Below the pieces are notes generated by a model. It searched no databases. It saw only the letters and a program-made list of their open reading frames with translations, and was not told where the DNA came from. Below are positions 9,876-19,462 of a stretch of 64,000 nt of DNA, piece after piece. The translations under genes were made by a program, and so were the position numbers. Origin of the DNA: Kangiella sediminilitoris (lineage in GTDB: Bacteria > Pseudomonadota > Gammaproteobacteria > Enterobacterales > Kangiellaceae); contig NZ_CP012418.1 in assembly GCF_001708405.1 (NCBI RefSeq), forward strand, positions 2,101,001 through 2,165,000. Direction: 5' to 3'. How positions within the stretch are numbered: position 1 is the first letter of the stretch; each line of letters begins with the position of its first letter.

Positions 9876-10475
9876 CTAGGCTTTGTCTGCGTGCATTAAG
9901 CGCTCCAAGTAGCGCGCGATAAGGTCAATCTCTAGGTTTACCTGTGTCCCTACCTGATAACTATCAGCGATAGTTTCCTGCAGTGTATGGGGTACTAAAT
10001 TAAGGCTGAAGCTATCATTTTCAAGGTTATTCACTGTCAAACTGGTGCCATCAACCGTAATCGAGCCTTTAATGGCGATATATTTGAGTACCTCAGAAGG
10101 AGCCTTAATTATATACTGAATCGATCGAGCCGCCTCCTCGATAGAAACCACCTCACCGATAGCATCAACATGACCACTGACCATATGACCACCAAAACGA
10201 GTGGTTGGTAGCATGGCTTTCTCAAAGTTCACGGGTTGTTGCGTATGATAATTTTTAAAACAGGTTACCTCTATAGTTTCCACAGAAACATCAGCAGCAA
10301 ACCCCTTATCAAGCTTCTCAATCACAGTCAGGCAGACACCATTACAGGCAATACTGTCACCCAGCTCGACATCACTCAGTTCCAATTTTCCAGTATTGAA
10401 AACGTAACGGGCGTCGCCACCTTTTTGCTCAATTGTTTCAATAAAACCTGTCGCTTCTATAATTCCAGTAAACAC
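9876..10475 (-). CDS. ribE: riboflavin synthase, alpha chain
   Basis: 199 residues forming two tandem lumazine-binding repeats. The N-terminus FTGIIEATG, GDSIACNGVCLTV in repeat one, and VSGHVDAIG and GSITVDGTSLTVN in repeat two are diagnostic. It dismutates two lumazine molecules into riboflavin and the pyrimidine reused by RibH. The start is GTG, with GGA eight bases upstream, 4 bp after the ribD stop, which suggests translational coupling. Confidence 0.95.
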   Translation of the reverse strand: MFTGIIEATGFIETIEQKGGDARYVFNTGKLELSDVELGDSIACNGVCLTVIEKLDKGFAADVSVETIEVTCFKNYHTQQPVNFEKAMLPTTRFGGHMVSGHVDAIGEVVSIEEAARSIQYIIKAPSEVLKYIAIKGSITVDGTSLTVNNLENDSFSLNLVPHTLQETIADSYQVGTQVNLEIDLIARYLERLMHADKA

Positions 10476-10479
10476 AGCT

Positions 10480-11580
10480 TCAATCCACTCTGTAGGTTAA
10501 TTTCAAATCCTGACCAACTTGTCGAACGTCCCTCAGTTCTAGATTCATTGCTTCACTCATTTTTACCAGTGGCAATTCTGCCATGGCTCTGGCATCACTA
10601 CCCATTAATTTGGGCGCCATAAATACTACCAGCTCATCCACCAGACCTGAGCTCAGGAAGCCTCCTAATAGCTCACCCCCAGCTTCAACCAGAACATCAT
10701 TAATTCCTTCCTTGCCAAGCTCTGTTAATAAAGCTTTCAGGTCAATTCTATCTTTTACTGTATTAACGTGCTTCTGCCTGACATTGCCAGGAAAGTCGTT
10801 TGTGGAGCGCCGAGAGTTTACTAACCAGCAGTCTCCATCAAGATTGAGTATTTTTGCCGTAGGATTAACTCGCTGACCGGAATCAATCACCACCCTCAAT
10901 GGTTGCACAAAATGCTGATTCTGGAGGTAACGCGAATCACGAACATTCATAGCCGGGTTATCACTCAGCACGGTGCCAGAGCCAGTGAGGATAGCGCCAG
11001 CTTCTGCTCGAAGTGTTTGTACTTGCTTGCGCGCCTCAGGGCCTGTAATCCACTGACTTTCCCCACTGGCCATTGCAGTTCGCCCATCGAGACTCACTGC
11101 TGTCTTGGCCACAACACGAGGAAGTCCTGTTGTCATTCTTTTTATAAAACCGGAGTTGAGTGCTCGAGCCTCGCTTTCCATCAAGCCAGACTGCACCTCA
11201 ATATTGGCTTTCTCTAATATGGAAACACCTCGCCCGGATACCTTAGGGTTGGGATCCAGCATAGAACAAATTACTTTTCGAACACCCGCTTGAACCAAAG
11301 CTTCTGCGCAAGGCGGGGTTTTCCCATGATGTGAACAGGGCTCTAAGGTAACGTAAGCAGTTGCGCCTTCCACTTCATGGTTCTGCTGATGGGCATCAAA
11401 GATTGCATTAATTTCGGCGTGAGGTAGGCCGGCCTTTTCATGCCAGCCCTGACCTATAACGATATTGTCTTTAACCAAAAGACAACCGACGCGAGGGTTG
11501 GTTCGCGTAGTGAACCAGCCACGTCTAGCAAGTTGAATAGCTCGCGCCATATAACGCGAATCATCTGCATTAAAATTCAT
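10480..11580 (-). CDS. ribD: bifunctional riboflavin deaminase/reductase
   Basis: 366 residues. The N-terminal cytidine-deaminase-like domain has HAEINAIF and PCSHHGKTPPCAEAL (zinc ligands histidine and two cysteines, catalytic glutamate); the C-terminal reductase domain (about 150-366) has AVSLDGRTA and the NADPH-binding VEAGGELLGGFL. It deaminates and then reduces the pyrimidine intermediate of riboflavin synthesis. It follows nrdR by 14 bp, the order nrdR-ribD being widely conserved. Confidence 0.95.
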   Translation of the reverse strand: MNFNADDSRYMARAIQLARRGWFTTRTNPRVGCLLVKDNIVIGQGWHEKAGLPHAEINAIFDAHQQNHEVEGATAYVTLEPCSHHGKTPPCAEALVQAGVRKVICSMLDPNPKVSGRGVSILEKANIEVQSGLMESEARALNSGFIKRMTTGLPRVVAKTAVSLDGRTAMASGESQWITGPEARKQVQTLRAEAGAILTGSGTVLSDNPAMNVRDSRYLQNQHFVQPLRVVIDSGQRVNPTAKILNLDGDCWLVNSRRSTNDFPGNVRQKHVNTVKDRIDLKALLTELGKEGINDVLVEAGGELLGGFLSSGLVDELVVFMAPKLMGSDARAMAELPLVKMSEAMNLELRDVRQVGQDLKLTYRVD

Positions 11581-11594
11581 ATAAATCGAGCGGT

Positions 11595-12050
11595 TTATTT
11601 ATCGCTCTGTAGCTTATCGATTTCCTCACGGAACGCCTGAACATCCTGAAAACGGCGATAAACAGAAGCGAAGCGAACATAAGCAACATCGTCTAATGCA
11701 CGCAACGCTTTCATCACTTCTTCTCCTACAACTTTAGCAGAGACTTCGCGCTCTCCTAAAGCTCGTAAGTTGGACAGTATCTTGTTAATAGCGGCTTCCA
11801 GATCTTCAACACTTACGGGCCGCTTCTCAACGGCTTTTGCTAAGCCAGTGCGAAGCTTAAGTTCATCGAATGGTTCCCTCGTTCCATCCGACTTTATGAT
11901 CTTTGGCATCACCAGCTCAGCACTTTCAAAAGTGGTGTATCGTTCACCACAGGATAAGCACTCTCGACGACGCCTGACCTGACTACCATCAGCAACAAGT
12001 CGAGAGTCAATCACTTTAGTGTCGGGGTGAGCGCAAAATGGGCAATGCAT
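11595..12050 (-). CDS. nrdR: transcriptional repressor NrdR
   Basis: 151 residues. The zinc ribbon uses Cys3, Cys6, Cys31 and Cys34 and is followed by an ATP-cone domain (about 49-139) that senses ATP/dATP. NrdR represses ribonucleotide reductase genes through NrdR boxes; no nrd gene is in this window, so its targets are elsewhere. It lies between glyA (24 bp upstream) and ribD, a common arrangement. Confidence 0.96.
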   Translation of the reverse strand: MHCPFCAHPDTKVIDSRLVADGSQVRRRRECLSCGERYTTFESAELVMPKIIKSDGTREPFDELKLRTGLAKAVEKRPVSVEDLEAAINKILSNLRALGEREVSAKVVGEEVMKALRALDDVAYVRFASVYRRFQDVQAFREEIDKLQSDK

Positions 12051-12074
12051 AGCCGCTAATCCTTAGTCCTTCAG

Positions 12075-13325
12075 TTATTTATAAACAGGAAAACGTTTCG
12101 TAAGTTCTAACACTTTTGTTTTAACGTCGTTTATTACCTGCTCATTATTAATGTCATCAAGAATATCACAAATCCAGCCGGCTAGCTCCGTAACTTCCGC
12201 TTCTTTAAAACCTCGAGTGGTCACCGCAGGTGTGCCCAGACGAAGGCCACTGGTCACGAAAGGTGAGCGAGGCTCATTCGGAACTGTGTTTTTGTTGACC
12301 GTAATATTCGCTTTGCCAAGTGCTTCTTCAGCATCTTTACCTGTGATGTCTTTGCTGATTAGATTGACAAGGAATAAATGATTATCCGTACCGCCAGAGA
12401 CGATATCTACACCGCGCTCAACAAACACTTTCGTCATCGCCTGAGCGTTCGCTTTTACTTGCTTTTGCATCACCTTGAATTCATCGCTCAATGCTTCCTT
12501 AAAGGCGACAGCCTTAGCAGCGATTACGTGCATCAACGGACCGCCCTGTCCTCCGGGGAATACAGCAGAATTTAACTTCTTCTCAAGCTCTGGGTTTGAT
12601 TTAGCTAAAATCACACCGCCGCGAGGGCCAGCCAGTGTTTTATGAGTAGTTGACGTCACAACGTCAGCATAGGGGATTGGGTTTGGGTATTCGCCAGCAG
12701 CGATTAAACCGGCTACGTGGGCCATATCCACAAATAAATAAGCACCAATCTTATCAGCGATTTCACGGAATTTAGACCAGTCAACCACACGTGAATAGGC
12801 AGAGAATCCGGCAATAATCATTTTTGGTTTGTTTTCTAAGGCTAGGCGCTCAACTTCTTCGTAGTCAATGTAACCGTTCTCGTCGACGCCATACTCAATC
12901 GAATTGTAGATTTTGCCAGAAAAACTCACTTTAGAACCATGAGTCAGGTGACCGCCATCAGACAGGCTCATGCCTAGAATAGTATCGCCGGGATTAACCA
13001 AAGCCATATACACTGCTGCATTAGCCTGGGAACCTGAGTGAGGCTGAACATTGGCATAATCTGCGCCAAATAACTGCTTCACTCGCTCAATGGCCAACTT
13101 CTCAGCCACATCTACATACTCACAACCACCGTAATAACGTCTATCTGGATAGCCTTCAGCATATTTGTTCGTTAAGACAGAACCTTGTGCTTCCATCACA
13201 CGCTTACTGGTATAGTTTTCCGAAGCGATAAGCTCAATGTGCTCTTCCTGACGTTTTTCTTCCGCATCAATAGAAGCTACTAACTCAGGATCGAAATCTC
13301 TTAGTGACGTGGTGTTACCCAACAT
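12075..13325 (-). CDS. glyA: serine hydroxymethyltransferase
   Basis: 416 residues, a typical length. PLP-dependent: the Schiff-base lysine lies in [14 protein letters not shown] (about residue 229), with [14 protein letters not shown] and [10 protein letters not shown] near the N-terminus. It interconverts serine and glycine with transfer of a one-carbon unit to tetrahydrofolate. Likely first gene of the run glyA-nrdR-ribD-ribE-ribBA-ribH-nusB-thiL-pgpA. The 124 bp upstream should hold the promoter but no clear hexamer pair was identified. Confidence 0.97.
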   Translation of the reverse strand: MLGNTTSLRDFDPELVASIDAEEKRQEEHIELIASENYTSKRVMEAQGSVLTNKYAEGYPDRRYYGGCEYVDVAEKLAIERVKQLFGADYANVQPHSGSQANAAVYMALVNPGDTILGMSLSDGGHLTHGSKVSFSGKIYNSIEYGVDENGYIDYEEVERLALENKPKMIIAGFSAYSRVVDWSKFREIADKIGAYLFVDMAHVAGLIAAGEYPNPIPYADVVTSTTHKTLAGPRGGVILAKSNPELEKKLNSAVFPGGQGGPLMHVIAAKAVAFKEALSDEFKVMQKQVKANAQAMTKVFVERGVDIVSGGTDNHLFLVNLISKDITGKDAEEALGKANITVNKNTVPNEPRSPFVTSGLRLGTPAVTTRGFKEAEVTELAGWICDILDDINNEQVINDVKTKVLELTKRFPVYK

Positions 13326-13449
13326 ACCTGAATTCCCCTAATGTTCATTAAAAAATTGCCGTCATTTTAACCTATCCAATAGGGAAATGCGCCATAAATA
13401 ACCGCTTAATTGGTACTTTCTCCAGAGATATAGAGTCCCTATTGATAAG

Positions 13450-14052
13450 TTAAAACCAACCTCTAAGACTATCGTCCAGTTCTGCACGGCAGCGCTTATA
13501 TTGACGGGCATAATCCAAAGAGCGTACCTTTACTTTATCCGATACTTTTAATAGCCAAGCCTTACCGCGGTATGTACCACGCTTATACCCCCCCCAGCCC
13601 TCATGATATGCCAGGTATTGCTTTTTAGCGTCCCATTTAGACACCCCTAGCTTTTTATGGGTATTGTAGGTATACCAACCAATGAAATGTATTGCATCAT
13701 CAAATTCATCTCGCTTAGCATTCCAGTTGCCAGTCGATTTGACGTAGGTTTCCCAGGTACTCTCTAGTGCCTGAGCATAGCCGTAGGCATCAGATGGACG
13801 TCCAACTGGAATAAAGCCAAGAAACCATTCCATCTCGGGCCGAATGGTACGGTTAAATTTTGACTCTTGATGCATGATCGCCAGTTGAACATGTATCGGC
13901 GTCCCCCACTCTTCTTGAGATTCTAACGCCGCTTCGTACCAGTCTTCTTCAGATAATATATTACACAAATCACTGACATTACTTGGCTTATAAGTAGCGC
14001 ATGAACTGAGGATGCTGCCCAGCGTCAGCATAATTAACACTTTTTTAAGCAA
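13450..14052 (-). CDS. outer-membrane lipoprotein, lytic transglycosylase (SLT) family
   Basis: 200 residues starting from TTG. A GGA-type ribosome binding site lies seven bases upstream, and the alternative ATG seven codons later would remove the positively charged start of the signal peptide. The lipobox LSSC places the lipidated cysteine at residue 18. The mature part has the three motifs of a family 1 lytic transglycosylase in degenerate form: HQESKF (catalytic glutamate), AYGYAQALESTW (for G-x-M-Q) and AYHEGWGGY (for AYNxGxG). It probably cleaves peptidoglycan glycan strands at the outer membrane. Monocistronic, divergent from the receiver-like gene. Substrate detail unknown. Confidence 0.8.
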   Translation of the reverse strand: MLKKVLIMLTLGSILSSCATYKPSNVSDLCNILSEEDWYEAALESQEEWGTPIHVQLAIMHQESKFNRTIRPEMEWFLGFIPVGRPSDAYGYAQALESTWETYVKSTGNWNAKRDEFDDAIHFIGWYTYNTHKKLGVSKWDAKKQYLAYHEGWGGYKRGTYRGKAWLLKVSDKVKVRSLDYARQYKRCRAELDDSLRGWF

Positions 14053-14191
14053 AAACCTATCCTTTCACGTTTTATAACGATATTTTATGTATAAATAAAT
14101 TTATCACGCTCAAATCAATGCTAAAATGCCGAAAAATATAGCAATCTCATTGATTTGGACCATAATTAGTTAAAACCGGGCAACTGATTTT

Positions 14192-14746
14192 ATGAGCACG
14201 ATCTTATTAGTCGACGATGACAGCAACATCTTAGCAAATACAGCCAAAAAATTGGAAGATGCTGGCTACAAATATGACTATGTTAACGACTATAAGACTG
14301 CCCTGAACTTTCTTCGGCTATCTCGCCCAACAATTCAAATCGTTGTCGTCACCCTGAATAATTCTCTGGGTTACCCTGTGATGCGTAAGCTACACTCATT
14401 AATGGCTGACCGAGCGACGATTATTGTTTACTCCAATAATAAAGACCGTAGTATTGCCAACTGGGTGAAGAAGCATAATATCCCTTATTTTTTCGAGCAT
14501 CACCAGCAGGAAGAGCAACTGTTTAATCACATCAAGCGTTCGCTTTATCGCCAAGGGCAGTTTTTTTCTCATCAGCAACTTTCAATGCTTGCTACGATCC
14601 TGGCTAAATATACCAATGACGCCGAAAGCCTGGTAAAACAGACTGCCCCACATTCAAAAAGTTTACAGGAACTACAGCACAAACTCGCCCGAAAACTTGA
14701 TGGCATTGATAATCAGCGTCGTTTTTTATCTGAAGTTCAGAAATAG
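14192..14746 (+). CDS. receiver-like protein lacking the phosphoacceptor aspartate
   Basis: 184 residues. The first ~115 residues look like a response-regulator receiver: TILLVDDDSN holds the acidic pocket (Asp8-Asp10). The strand that should end in the phosphorylated aspartate reads IQIVVVTLNN (residues 48-57), so a valine takes that place, and the conserved lysine is replaced by glutamate (Glu102 in PYFFEHH). The remainder (about 125-184) is helical and rich in Q, K and L, with no DNA-binding or enzymatic domain recognised. It is likely a phosphorylation-independent pseudo-receiver acting through protein contacts; partner unknown. Its stop is 1 bp from the convergent CDF gene. Confidence 0.7.
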   Translation: MSTILLVDDDSNILANTAKKLEDAGYKYDYVNDYKTALNFLRLSRPTIQIVVVTLNNSLGYPVMRKLHSLMADRATIIVYSNNKDRSIANWVKKHNIPYFFEHHQQEEQLFNHIKRSLYRQGQFFSHQQLSMLATILAKYTNDAESLVKQTAPHSKSLQELQHKLARKLDGIDNQRRFLSEVQK

Positions 14747-14747
14747 A

Positions 14748-15686
14748 TCAGTTACTAGCCTCATCTGCGCACGCAACCTGTGTAGTATCCTCAAGACAAG
14801 CATTTCGTTCAATCTGTATCGTCGCATGGGCCAGTCCATGCCGGTTTCGTAGCAGCCCCAACATTTGATCAATCATCTTATCGTTGTCGTACCTTTCACC
14901 AATCATTGCGTGGAAAGTCATAAGCGGCTCCTGCTCACTAATGCTCCAAAGGTGCATATGATGAATATCAACCACACCCTCGAGTTCCATTAAGTTTCTT
15001 TTAATTTCCTGTGTATCAAATTCTTGCGGCTTGCCCTCCAGTAATATGTGAGAAGAATCCTTTATTACGTGGTAAGCACTACGTAAGATGAGAATAGAAA
15101 CAAAAATGGATAATAGTGGGTCCACCCAAAGTAGCTGCCATTGCCAGATAATGAGAGCGGCAATAATTGCACCTACAGAGCCTAACAGATCACCCAGCAC
15201 GTGAAGCATGGCACTGCGAATATTAATGTTAGACTGACTTGAGCTATGAAGAACTTTGAATACAATTAGATTAACCACTAAGCCTAGTATCGCTACCGTT
15301 AACATGGTTCCACTTTTTATCGGGTTAGGCTCATAGAAGCGCTCGATACTCTCCCAAACAATCCAACCAGTCAAAGCCAGTAAGAACATGCCGTTTGTAT
15401 AGGCTGCCAATACCTGCAAACGCCCGTAACCAAAGGTGCGTTTATTATCGGCCGGTTTTGCGCTTAAGGTCATGGCATAGAATGCCAACAGCAAAGCTGC
15501 TGTATCAGTCAACATGTGCCCCGCATCAGCAAGTAACGCCAATGAGCCGGAGATTAGTCCCCCAATGACCTCAACCACCATAAAGCCACCGGTTAGGCAA
15601 ACGGCCCAGAGCATCTGTAAACGGTTTGCTACAGGGTGAGCTTGCTGTTCTACATCATTTCTATGGGAATGCCCATGTGAGTGCAT
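14748..15686 (-). CDS. cation diffusion facilitator (ZitB/CzcD-like zinc exporter)
   Basis: 312 residues with a His-rich N-terminus (MHSHGHSHRN) and about six membrane helices. The metal-site signatures are LLADAGHMLTDTAALLL (HxxxD in helix 2) and HVLGDLLGSVGAI (HxxxD in helix 5). The cytosolic C-terminal domain carries DIHHMHLWSISEQEPLMTFHAMI. It would export zinc or similar divalent cations in exchange for protons. Metal specificity cannot be fixed by reading, but the HD-HD site is the zinc type. Monocistronic. Confidence 0.88.
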   Translation of the reverse strand: MHSHGHSHRNDVEQQAHPVANRLQMLWAVCLTGGFMVVEVIGGLISGSLALLADAGHMLTDTAALLLAFYAMTLSAKPADNKRTFGYGRLQVLAAYTNGMFLLALTGWIVWESIERFYEPNPIKSGTMLTVAILGLVVNLIVFKVLHSSSQSNINIRSAMLHVLGDLLGSVGAIIAALIIWQWQLLWVDPLLSIFVSILILRSAYHVIKDSSHILLEGKPQEFDTQEIKRNLMELEGVVDIHHMHLWSISEQEPLMTFHAMIGERYDNDKMIDQMLGLLRNRHGLAHATIQIERNACLEDTTQVACADEASN

Positions 15687-15906
15687 AGTCTCTCCTAATG
15701 CTAGTGTAACTTAACTATAACAACCTGAAGGTCTTATTGAAAAGAAACAGTATTAGACGTAAGACTACTGCAACATACTGACATGACACAACATTTATAT
15801 CGAAAGCCTTGAAGGCATTAAACGCTTGATAGCGAAGCGGAATACATAAGTCACGCTTAACAAATGCTCAAACAAGTTCTAAACTGAAACAAAGTTAATT
15901 AAAAAT
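15687..15906. promoter_or_regulatory. divergent intergenic region, CDF transporter / methyltransferase
   Basis: 220 AT-rich bases between divergent genes. It must contain both promoters; I found no convincing hexamer pair and no metal-regulator palindrome. Nothing else is visible. Confidence 0.3.
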
Positions 15907-16554
15907 ATGCTTATGCCACTTTTACAGGAGTTACCAGAGAACAATATATTTCAGGCTTACGGTATTTTACTACTGAAAAATAATCACAGGTTTGTGCGCA
16001 AACTGAAGAAATACTACACTCCTTCTATTCATGGGCACAAAACATGGAACAGTAGCTTCCTACTAATGGACTACTTTCTACATAATGAAACTTTGGGCCA
16101 TCGAAAGACAATTATGGAGCTCGGGTGTGGCTGGGGACCTGCCAGTATCTTTTGTGCACAGCATGCAGATGCAAAAGTTACAGGTGTTGACCGCGATGAT
16201 GAAGTGTTCCCTTACCTCGAGGTTCAAGCTGCCTTAAATGAGGTAGAGATTAAAACCAAACAAGCTAGCTTTGAAAAAATAACGAAAAAGCAGTTCTCAG
16301 AGTTCGATATATTGATAGGCGCTGACATCTGCTTTTGGGATAAATTAACTAAGATTCACTACAATCTGATTAATCGCGCATTCAAAGCTGGGGTTAAGGA
16401 GATTATTATCGCCGACCCTGGGCGAGAGCCGTTTTATGAATTAGCAGAAAAATGTCTGGATAAGTACAAAGACTGCGATCTCCTAGACTGGTATGCAACC
16501 GAACCCGAACACTTTGAGGGTGAGATACTGGTAATTAGAAATCCAGATTACTGA
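15907..16554 (+). CDS. class I SAM-dependent methyltransferase
   Basis: 215 residues. Motif I, MELGCGWGPASIFCAQ (about residues 73-88), binds S-adenosylmethionine; VTGVDRDDEVF follows as the acidic loop of motif II, and IGADICFWDKL matches motif IV. The layout resembles protein-lysine or small-molecule methyltransferases of the METTL/ETFB-KMT type, but the substrate cannot be named. A second ATG two codons downstream is an alternative start. The ribosome binding site is poor. Confidence 0.72.
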   Translation: MLMPLLQELPENNIFQAYGILLLKNNHRFVRKLKKYYTPSIHGHKTWNSSFLLMDYFLHNETLGHRKTIMELGCGWGPASIFCAQHADAKVTGVDRDDEVFPYLEVQAALNEVEIKTKQASFEKITKKQFSEFDILIGADICFWDKLTKIHYNLINRAFKAGVKEIIIADPGREPFYELAEKCLDKYKDCDLLDWYATEPEHFEGEILVIRNPDY

Positions 16555-16562
16555 TAATTCCC

Positions 16563-16576
16563 TTGATCTGGATCAG
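16563..16576 (+). promoter_or_regulatory. candidate FNR/Anr box
   Basis: TTGATCTGGATCAG matches the FNR/Anr consensus TTGAT-N4-ATCAA in 9 of 10 defined positions. Its centre is 64.5 bases upstream of the ATG of the 45-residue membrane protein at 16634. A transcript starting about 40 bases downstream of the centre would leave a leader of about 20-30 bases, suitable for a class II FNR-activated promoter; TAAATT at 16593-16598 is a weak -10 candidate. The box is also part of an imperfect inverted repeat, so part of the match could come from a hairpin. Confidence 0.5.
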
Positions 16577-16633
16577 GGCCTTATTCTACCCATAAATTAA
16601 GCTGAAGACTGTCAAATTAATAGGAGTCAGCCT

Positions 16634-16771
16634 ATGAAGTTATTCAGCGAACTTTTCTCAAGCCCTTTTGGTATTTTCAGTGCAATAGTAATCATTGCAA
16701 TACTTGTGATGGCAGTTTTCTTTATCTATCTTTTTGTAAGCAAGTCTGCACAGAAGCCCGGTGAAAAATAA
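16634..16771 (+). CDS. 45-residue single-pass membrane protein (DUF3149 type)
   Basis: MKLFSELFSSPFGIFS begins a 45-residue protein with one hydrophobic segment (about 14-35) and a lysine-rich C-terminus ending KPGEK. This is the length and pattern of the DUF3149 family of short bacterial membrane proteins. TAGGAGT 8-9 bases upstream of the ATG is a good ribosome binding site, and a strong intrinsic terminator starts 4 bases after the stop, so it is a complete small transcription unit. Function unknown; the FNR-like box upstream suggests oxygen-dependent control. Confidence 0.78.
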   Translation: MKLFSELFSSPFGIFSAIVIIAILVMAVFFIYLFVSKSAQKPGEK

Positions 16772-16798
16772 AAAAGCCAGCTAACAGCTGGCTTTTTT
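16770..16798. terminator. bidirectional intrinsic terminator
   Basis: A 7-bp stem, GCCAGCT/AGCTGGC, with a 3-base loop (16776-16792) has six A before it and six T after it. It can end the small membrane-protein gene on the plus strand and the alpha operon (rplQ) on the minus strand. Confidence 0.9.
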
Positions 16799-16820
16799 AT
16801 TCATCGGTAAAAGAAATGAA

Positions 16821-17225
16821 TTAGGCTTCAGTTTCTTCTACTTCCAAATCGTCTTCCTCTTCAACGATAGGACGATCTACTAATTCAACGTATGCCATTG
16901 GAGCATTATCGCCTGGACGATTTCCACATTTCAAAATGCGTAGGTAGCCACCCGGACGATCTTGGTAACGAACACCAAGTTCACTGAATAGTTTTGCTAC
17001 TGCTGCATTGTCACGAATACGTGCAAAAGCTAGACGACGGTTAGAAACAGTATCATTCTTCGCTAAAGTAATTAACGGCTCAGCAACGCGACGTAGTTCT
17101 TTTGCTTTAGGCAAAGTAGTACGAATAAGCTCATGCTCGATTAATGACGCAGTCATGTTACGGAACATTGCTTTACGGTGTGAGCTGTTACGGTTTAATT
17201 TACGACCTGATTTTTGATGACGCAT
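16821..17225 (-). CDS. rplQ: 50S ribosomal protein L17
   Basis: 134 residues; [20 protein letters not shown] at the N-terminus is the L17 signature. It assembles early at the 23S 3' region near the exit-tunnel rim. Last gene of the alpha operon, but separated from rpoA by 189 bp that contain a terminator-like hairpin, unlike the tight spacing elsewhere. The acidic tail [14 protein letters not shown] is a lineage-specific extension. Confidence 0.97.
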   Translation of the reverse strand: MRHQKSGRKLNRNSSHRKAMFRNMTASLIEHELIRTTLPKAKELRRVAEPLITLAKNDTVSNRRLAFARIRDNAAVAKLFSELGVRYQDRPGGYLRILKCGNRPGDNAPMAYVELVDRPIVEEEDDLEVEETEA

Positions 17226-17339
17226 ATTGAGTTCCTCACTCTATTTAATCACAGCCTGCTATAGTACTGCGAACACTTACTAAGTAGGGCTTGCACCCTA
17301 CAATTTTGAAATAATCATCAAATAATAATTACTTCGATT

Positions 17340-17384
17340 AAAAAACTGGATACTCACTAATTACAAAGTAACAGAAGTATCCAG
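17340..17384 (-). terminator. terminator-like hairpin between rpoA and rplQ
   Basis: On the minus strand the 9-bp stem CTGGATACT/AGTATCCAG (17376-17384 with 17346-17354, loop 21 bases) is followed directly by six T. It could partially terminate transcription after rpoA or protect its 3' end. A second hairpin, GTAGGG/CCCTAC, lies at 17285-17302. Confidence 0.6.
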
Positions 17385-17414
17385 CTGAACTTTAGCTAGC
17401 CTTATAAGCTTAGG

Positions 17415-18395
17415 TTATTCACCCAAAATGCTTGATGGCGGCCAGTTTTCAAGACGCATACCTAAAGACAAACCACGTGAAGCAAGAACGTCTTTGATTT
17501 CGGTCAATGACTTCTTACCAAGGTTTGGAGTTTTGAGTAACTCAACTTCGGTACGCTGAACCAAGTCACCAATATAATGGATATTCTCAGTTTTCAGACA
17601 GTTTGCAGAACGTACTGTCAGTTCCAGATCATCAACCGGACGCAATAGAATCGGATCGATTTCTGGTTCTTCTTTCTCAGGCTCAGCTTGCTTCTCATCT
17701 TTAAGATCAACAAACGCTGCCAATTGCTGCTGAAGAATGGTCGCACTACGGCGGATTGCTTCTTCAGGGTCAATAGTACCGTTTGTTTCAAGATCAAGAA
17801 CCAGCTTGTCTAAGTTAGTACGCTGCTCAACACGCGCAGATTCTACGGTGTAAGATACTTTCTTCATTGGGCTGAAAGAAGAGTCCACCTGTAAAACACC
17901 AATAGGCTTATCTTCACCTTCTGGTTGTTTACGTGTGTTTGATGCTTCATAACCGCGACCAAGTTTAACCTTGATACGCATGGTTAAAGCGCCACCTTTA
18001 TTCAAAGTGGCGATGTAGTGATCTTTGTTCACTACTTCTGCACCAGAAACTTCTTCAATGTCAGCAGCAGACACGACGCCTTCACCTTTCTTTTGTAAAG
18101 TCAGAGTAACCTCTTCTTTATCTTCAAGGCGAACTGCCAATCCTTTTAAGTTCAAAAGGATATCGATCACGTCTTCCTGAACACCCTCAATAGCTGAGTA
18201 TTCGTGAAGTACGCCGTCGATTTCTACTTCTGTCACTGCAGCACCAGGCATAGACGATAGCAAGATGCGACGCAGTGAGTTACCCAAAGTGTGTCCAAAT
18301 CCACGCTCAAAAGGCTCTAATATAACTCGGGCTTTAGTGCCTTCGTCTGATTCGACCTTAATTTGACGCGGAGTCAGAAATTCAGTTGCTGACAT
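17415..18395 (-). CDS. rpoA: RNA polymerase alpha subunit
   Basis: 326 residues, near the 329 of E. coli. The N-terminal domain carries [25 protein letters not shown] (assembly and beta contact), and the C-terminal domain (about 245-326) has [20 protein letters not shown], the UP-element and activator-binding surface, with Arg and Asn of the 265/268 pair. Located between rpsD and rplQ as in other gammaproteobacteria. Confidence 0.98.
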   Translation of the reverse strand: MSATEFLTPRQIKVESDEGTKARVILEPFERGFGHTLGNSLRRILLSSMPGAAVTEVEIDGVLHEYSAIEGVQEDVIDILLNLKGLAVRLEDKEEVTLTLQKKGEGVVSAADIEEVSGAEVVNKDHYIATLNKGGALTMRIKVKLGRGYEASNTRKQPEGEDKPIGVLQVDSSFSPMKKVSYTVESARVEQRTNLDKLVLDLETNGTIDPEEAIRRSATILQQQLAAFVDLKDEKQAEPEKEEPEIDPILLRPVDDLELTVRSANCLKTENIHYIGDLVQRTEVELLKTPNLGKKSLTEIKDVLASRGLSLGMRLENWPPSSILGE

Positions 18396-18419
18396 ATTAT
18401 CCCTCTCAAGGATTAAAAA

Positions 18420-19040
18420 TTACTTAGAGTAAAGCTCTACAATTAGGTTTTCGTTGATGCTAGCGTCCAATTCTGTACGCTCTGGAAGACGCTTAAAAGT
18501 ACCTTCCATTTTCTTTGCATCGACTTCAATCCACTCAGGCTTATCGCGTTGAGCTGCAAGCTCAAGAGCTGCAGTGATACGTGCCTGCTTCTGTGATTTT
18601 TCACGAACAGAGATCACGTCATCAGCTTTAACTGAGTAAGAAGGAATATTTACCGCTTGGCCGTTAACCAAAATTGCTTTGTGGCTAACTAGCTGACGAG
18701 CTTCGCCACGTGTAGAAGCGTAACCCATACGATAAACTACGTTGTCTAAACGCGATTCAAGTAATTGTAACAAGTTTGAGCCAGTCGCACCTTTGATACG
18801 ATCAGCTTCTTTGTAGTAATTACGGAATTGGCGTTCAAGTACACCGTAGATACGACGAACTTTTTGCTTTTCACGAAGCTGTAGACCGTAGTCAGAAAGA
18901 CGGCTACGACGAGCGCCATGCTGACCTGGAACAACTTCAATTTTACATTTGGTCTCAATTGCGCGTACGCCTGATTTGTGTCCAAGATCGACACCTTCAC
19001 GACGCGACAATTTAAGTTTAGGACCTAGATATCTAGCCAT
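18420..19040 (-). CDS. rpsD: 30S ribosomal protein S4
   Basis: 206 residues, the same length as E. coli S4. The N-terminal [15 protein letters not shown] and the S4 RNA-binding domain ([24 protein letters not shown], about 92-155) are clear. It organises the 16S 5' domain and, in gammaproteobacteria, represses its own operon by binding the alpha leader; that leader is discussed at 19820-19906. Confidence 0.98.
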   Translation of the reverse strand: MARYLGPKLKLSRREGVDLGHKSGVRAIETKCKIEVVPGQHGARRSRLSDYGLQLREKQKVRRIYGVLERQFRNYYKEADRIKGATGSNLLQLLESRLDNVVYRMGYASTRGEARQLVSHKAILVNGQAVNIPSYSVKADDVISVREKSQKQARITAALELAAQRDKPEWIEVDAKKMEGTFKRLPERTELDASINENLIVELYSK

Positions 19041-19058
19041 TATAAACTCCCGTTATTG

Positions 19059-19448
19059 TTACACACGACGCTTTTTAGGCGGGCGACAACCATTGTGTGG
19101 AATCGGTGTCACATCAGTAATGTTGGTGACTTTAAAGCCAGCAGCGTTAAGTGCGCGAACCGCTGATTCACGACCTGGTCCAGGACCCTTAACGAATACT
19201 TCAACATTTTTCATACCCATCTCTTTTACTGTTTGGGCAGCGCGGTCAGCAGCTACCTGTGCAGCAAAAGGAGTGGACTTTCGTGAACCACGGAAGCCAG
19301 AGCCACCAGAAGTTGCCCATGCAAGAGCATTTCCTTGGCGGTCTGTGATCGTAATGATGGTGTTGTTAAACGACGCATGGATATGCGCCATACCATCAAC
19401 TACGGTCTTTTTAACTTTTTTCTTTGCAGTACGAGGTGATTTAGCCAT
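19059..19448 (-). CDS. rpsK: 30S ribosomal protein S11
   Basis: 129 residues, with [20 protein letters not shown] and [13 protein letters not shown]. It is part of the platform near the E site, pairing with S6/S18. Follows rpsM by 14 bp. Confidence 0.98.
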   Translation of the reverse strand: MAKSPRTAKKKVKKTVVDGMAHIHASFNNTIITITDRQGNALAWATSGGSGFRGSRKSTPFAAQVAADRAAQTVKEMGMKNVEVFVKGPGPGRESAVRALNAAGFKVTNITDVTPIPHNGCRPPKKRRV

Positions 19449-19462
19449 TGTATTCCACCAAA

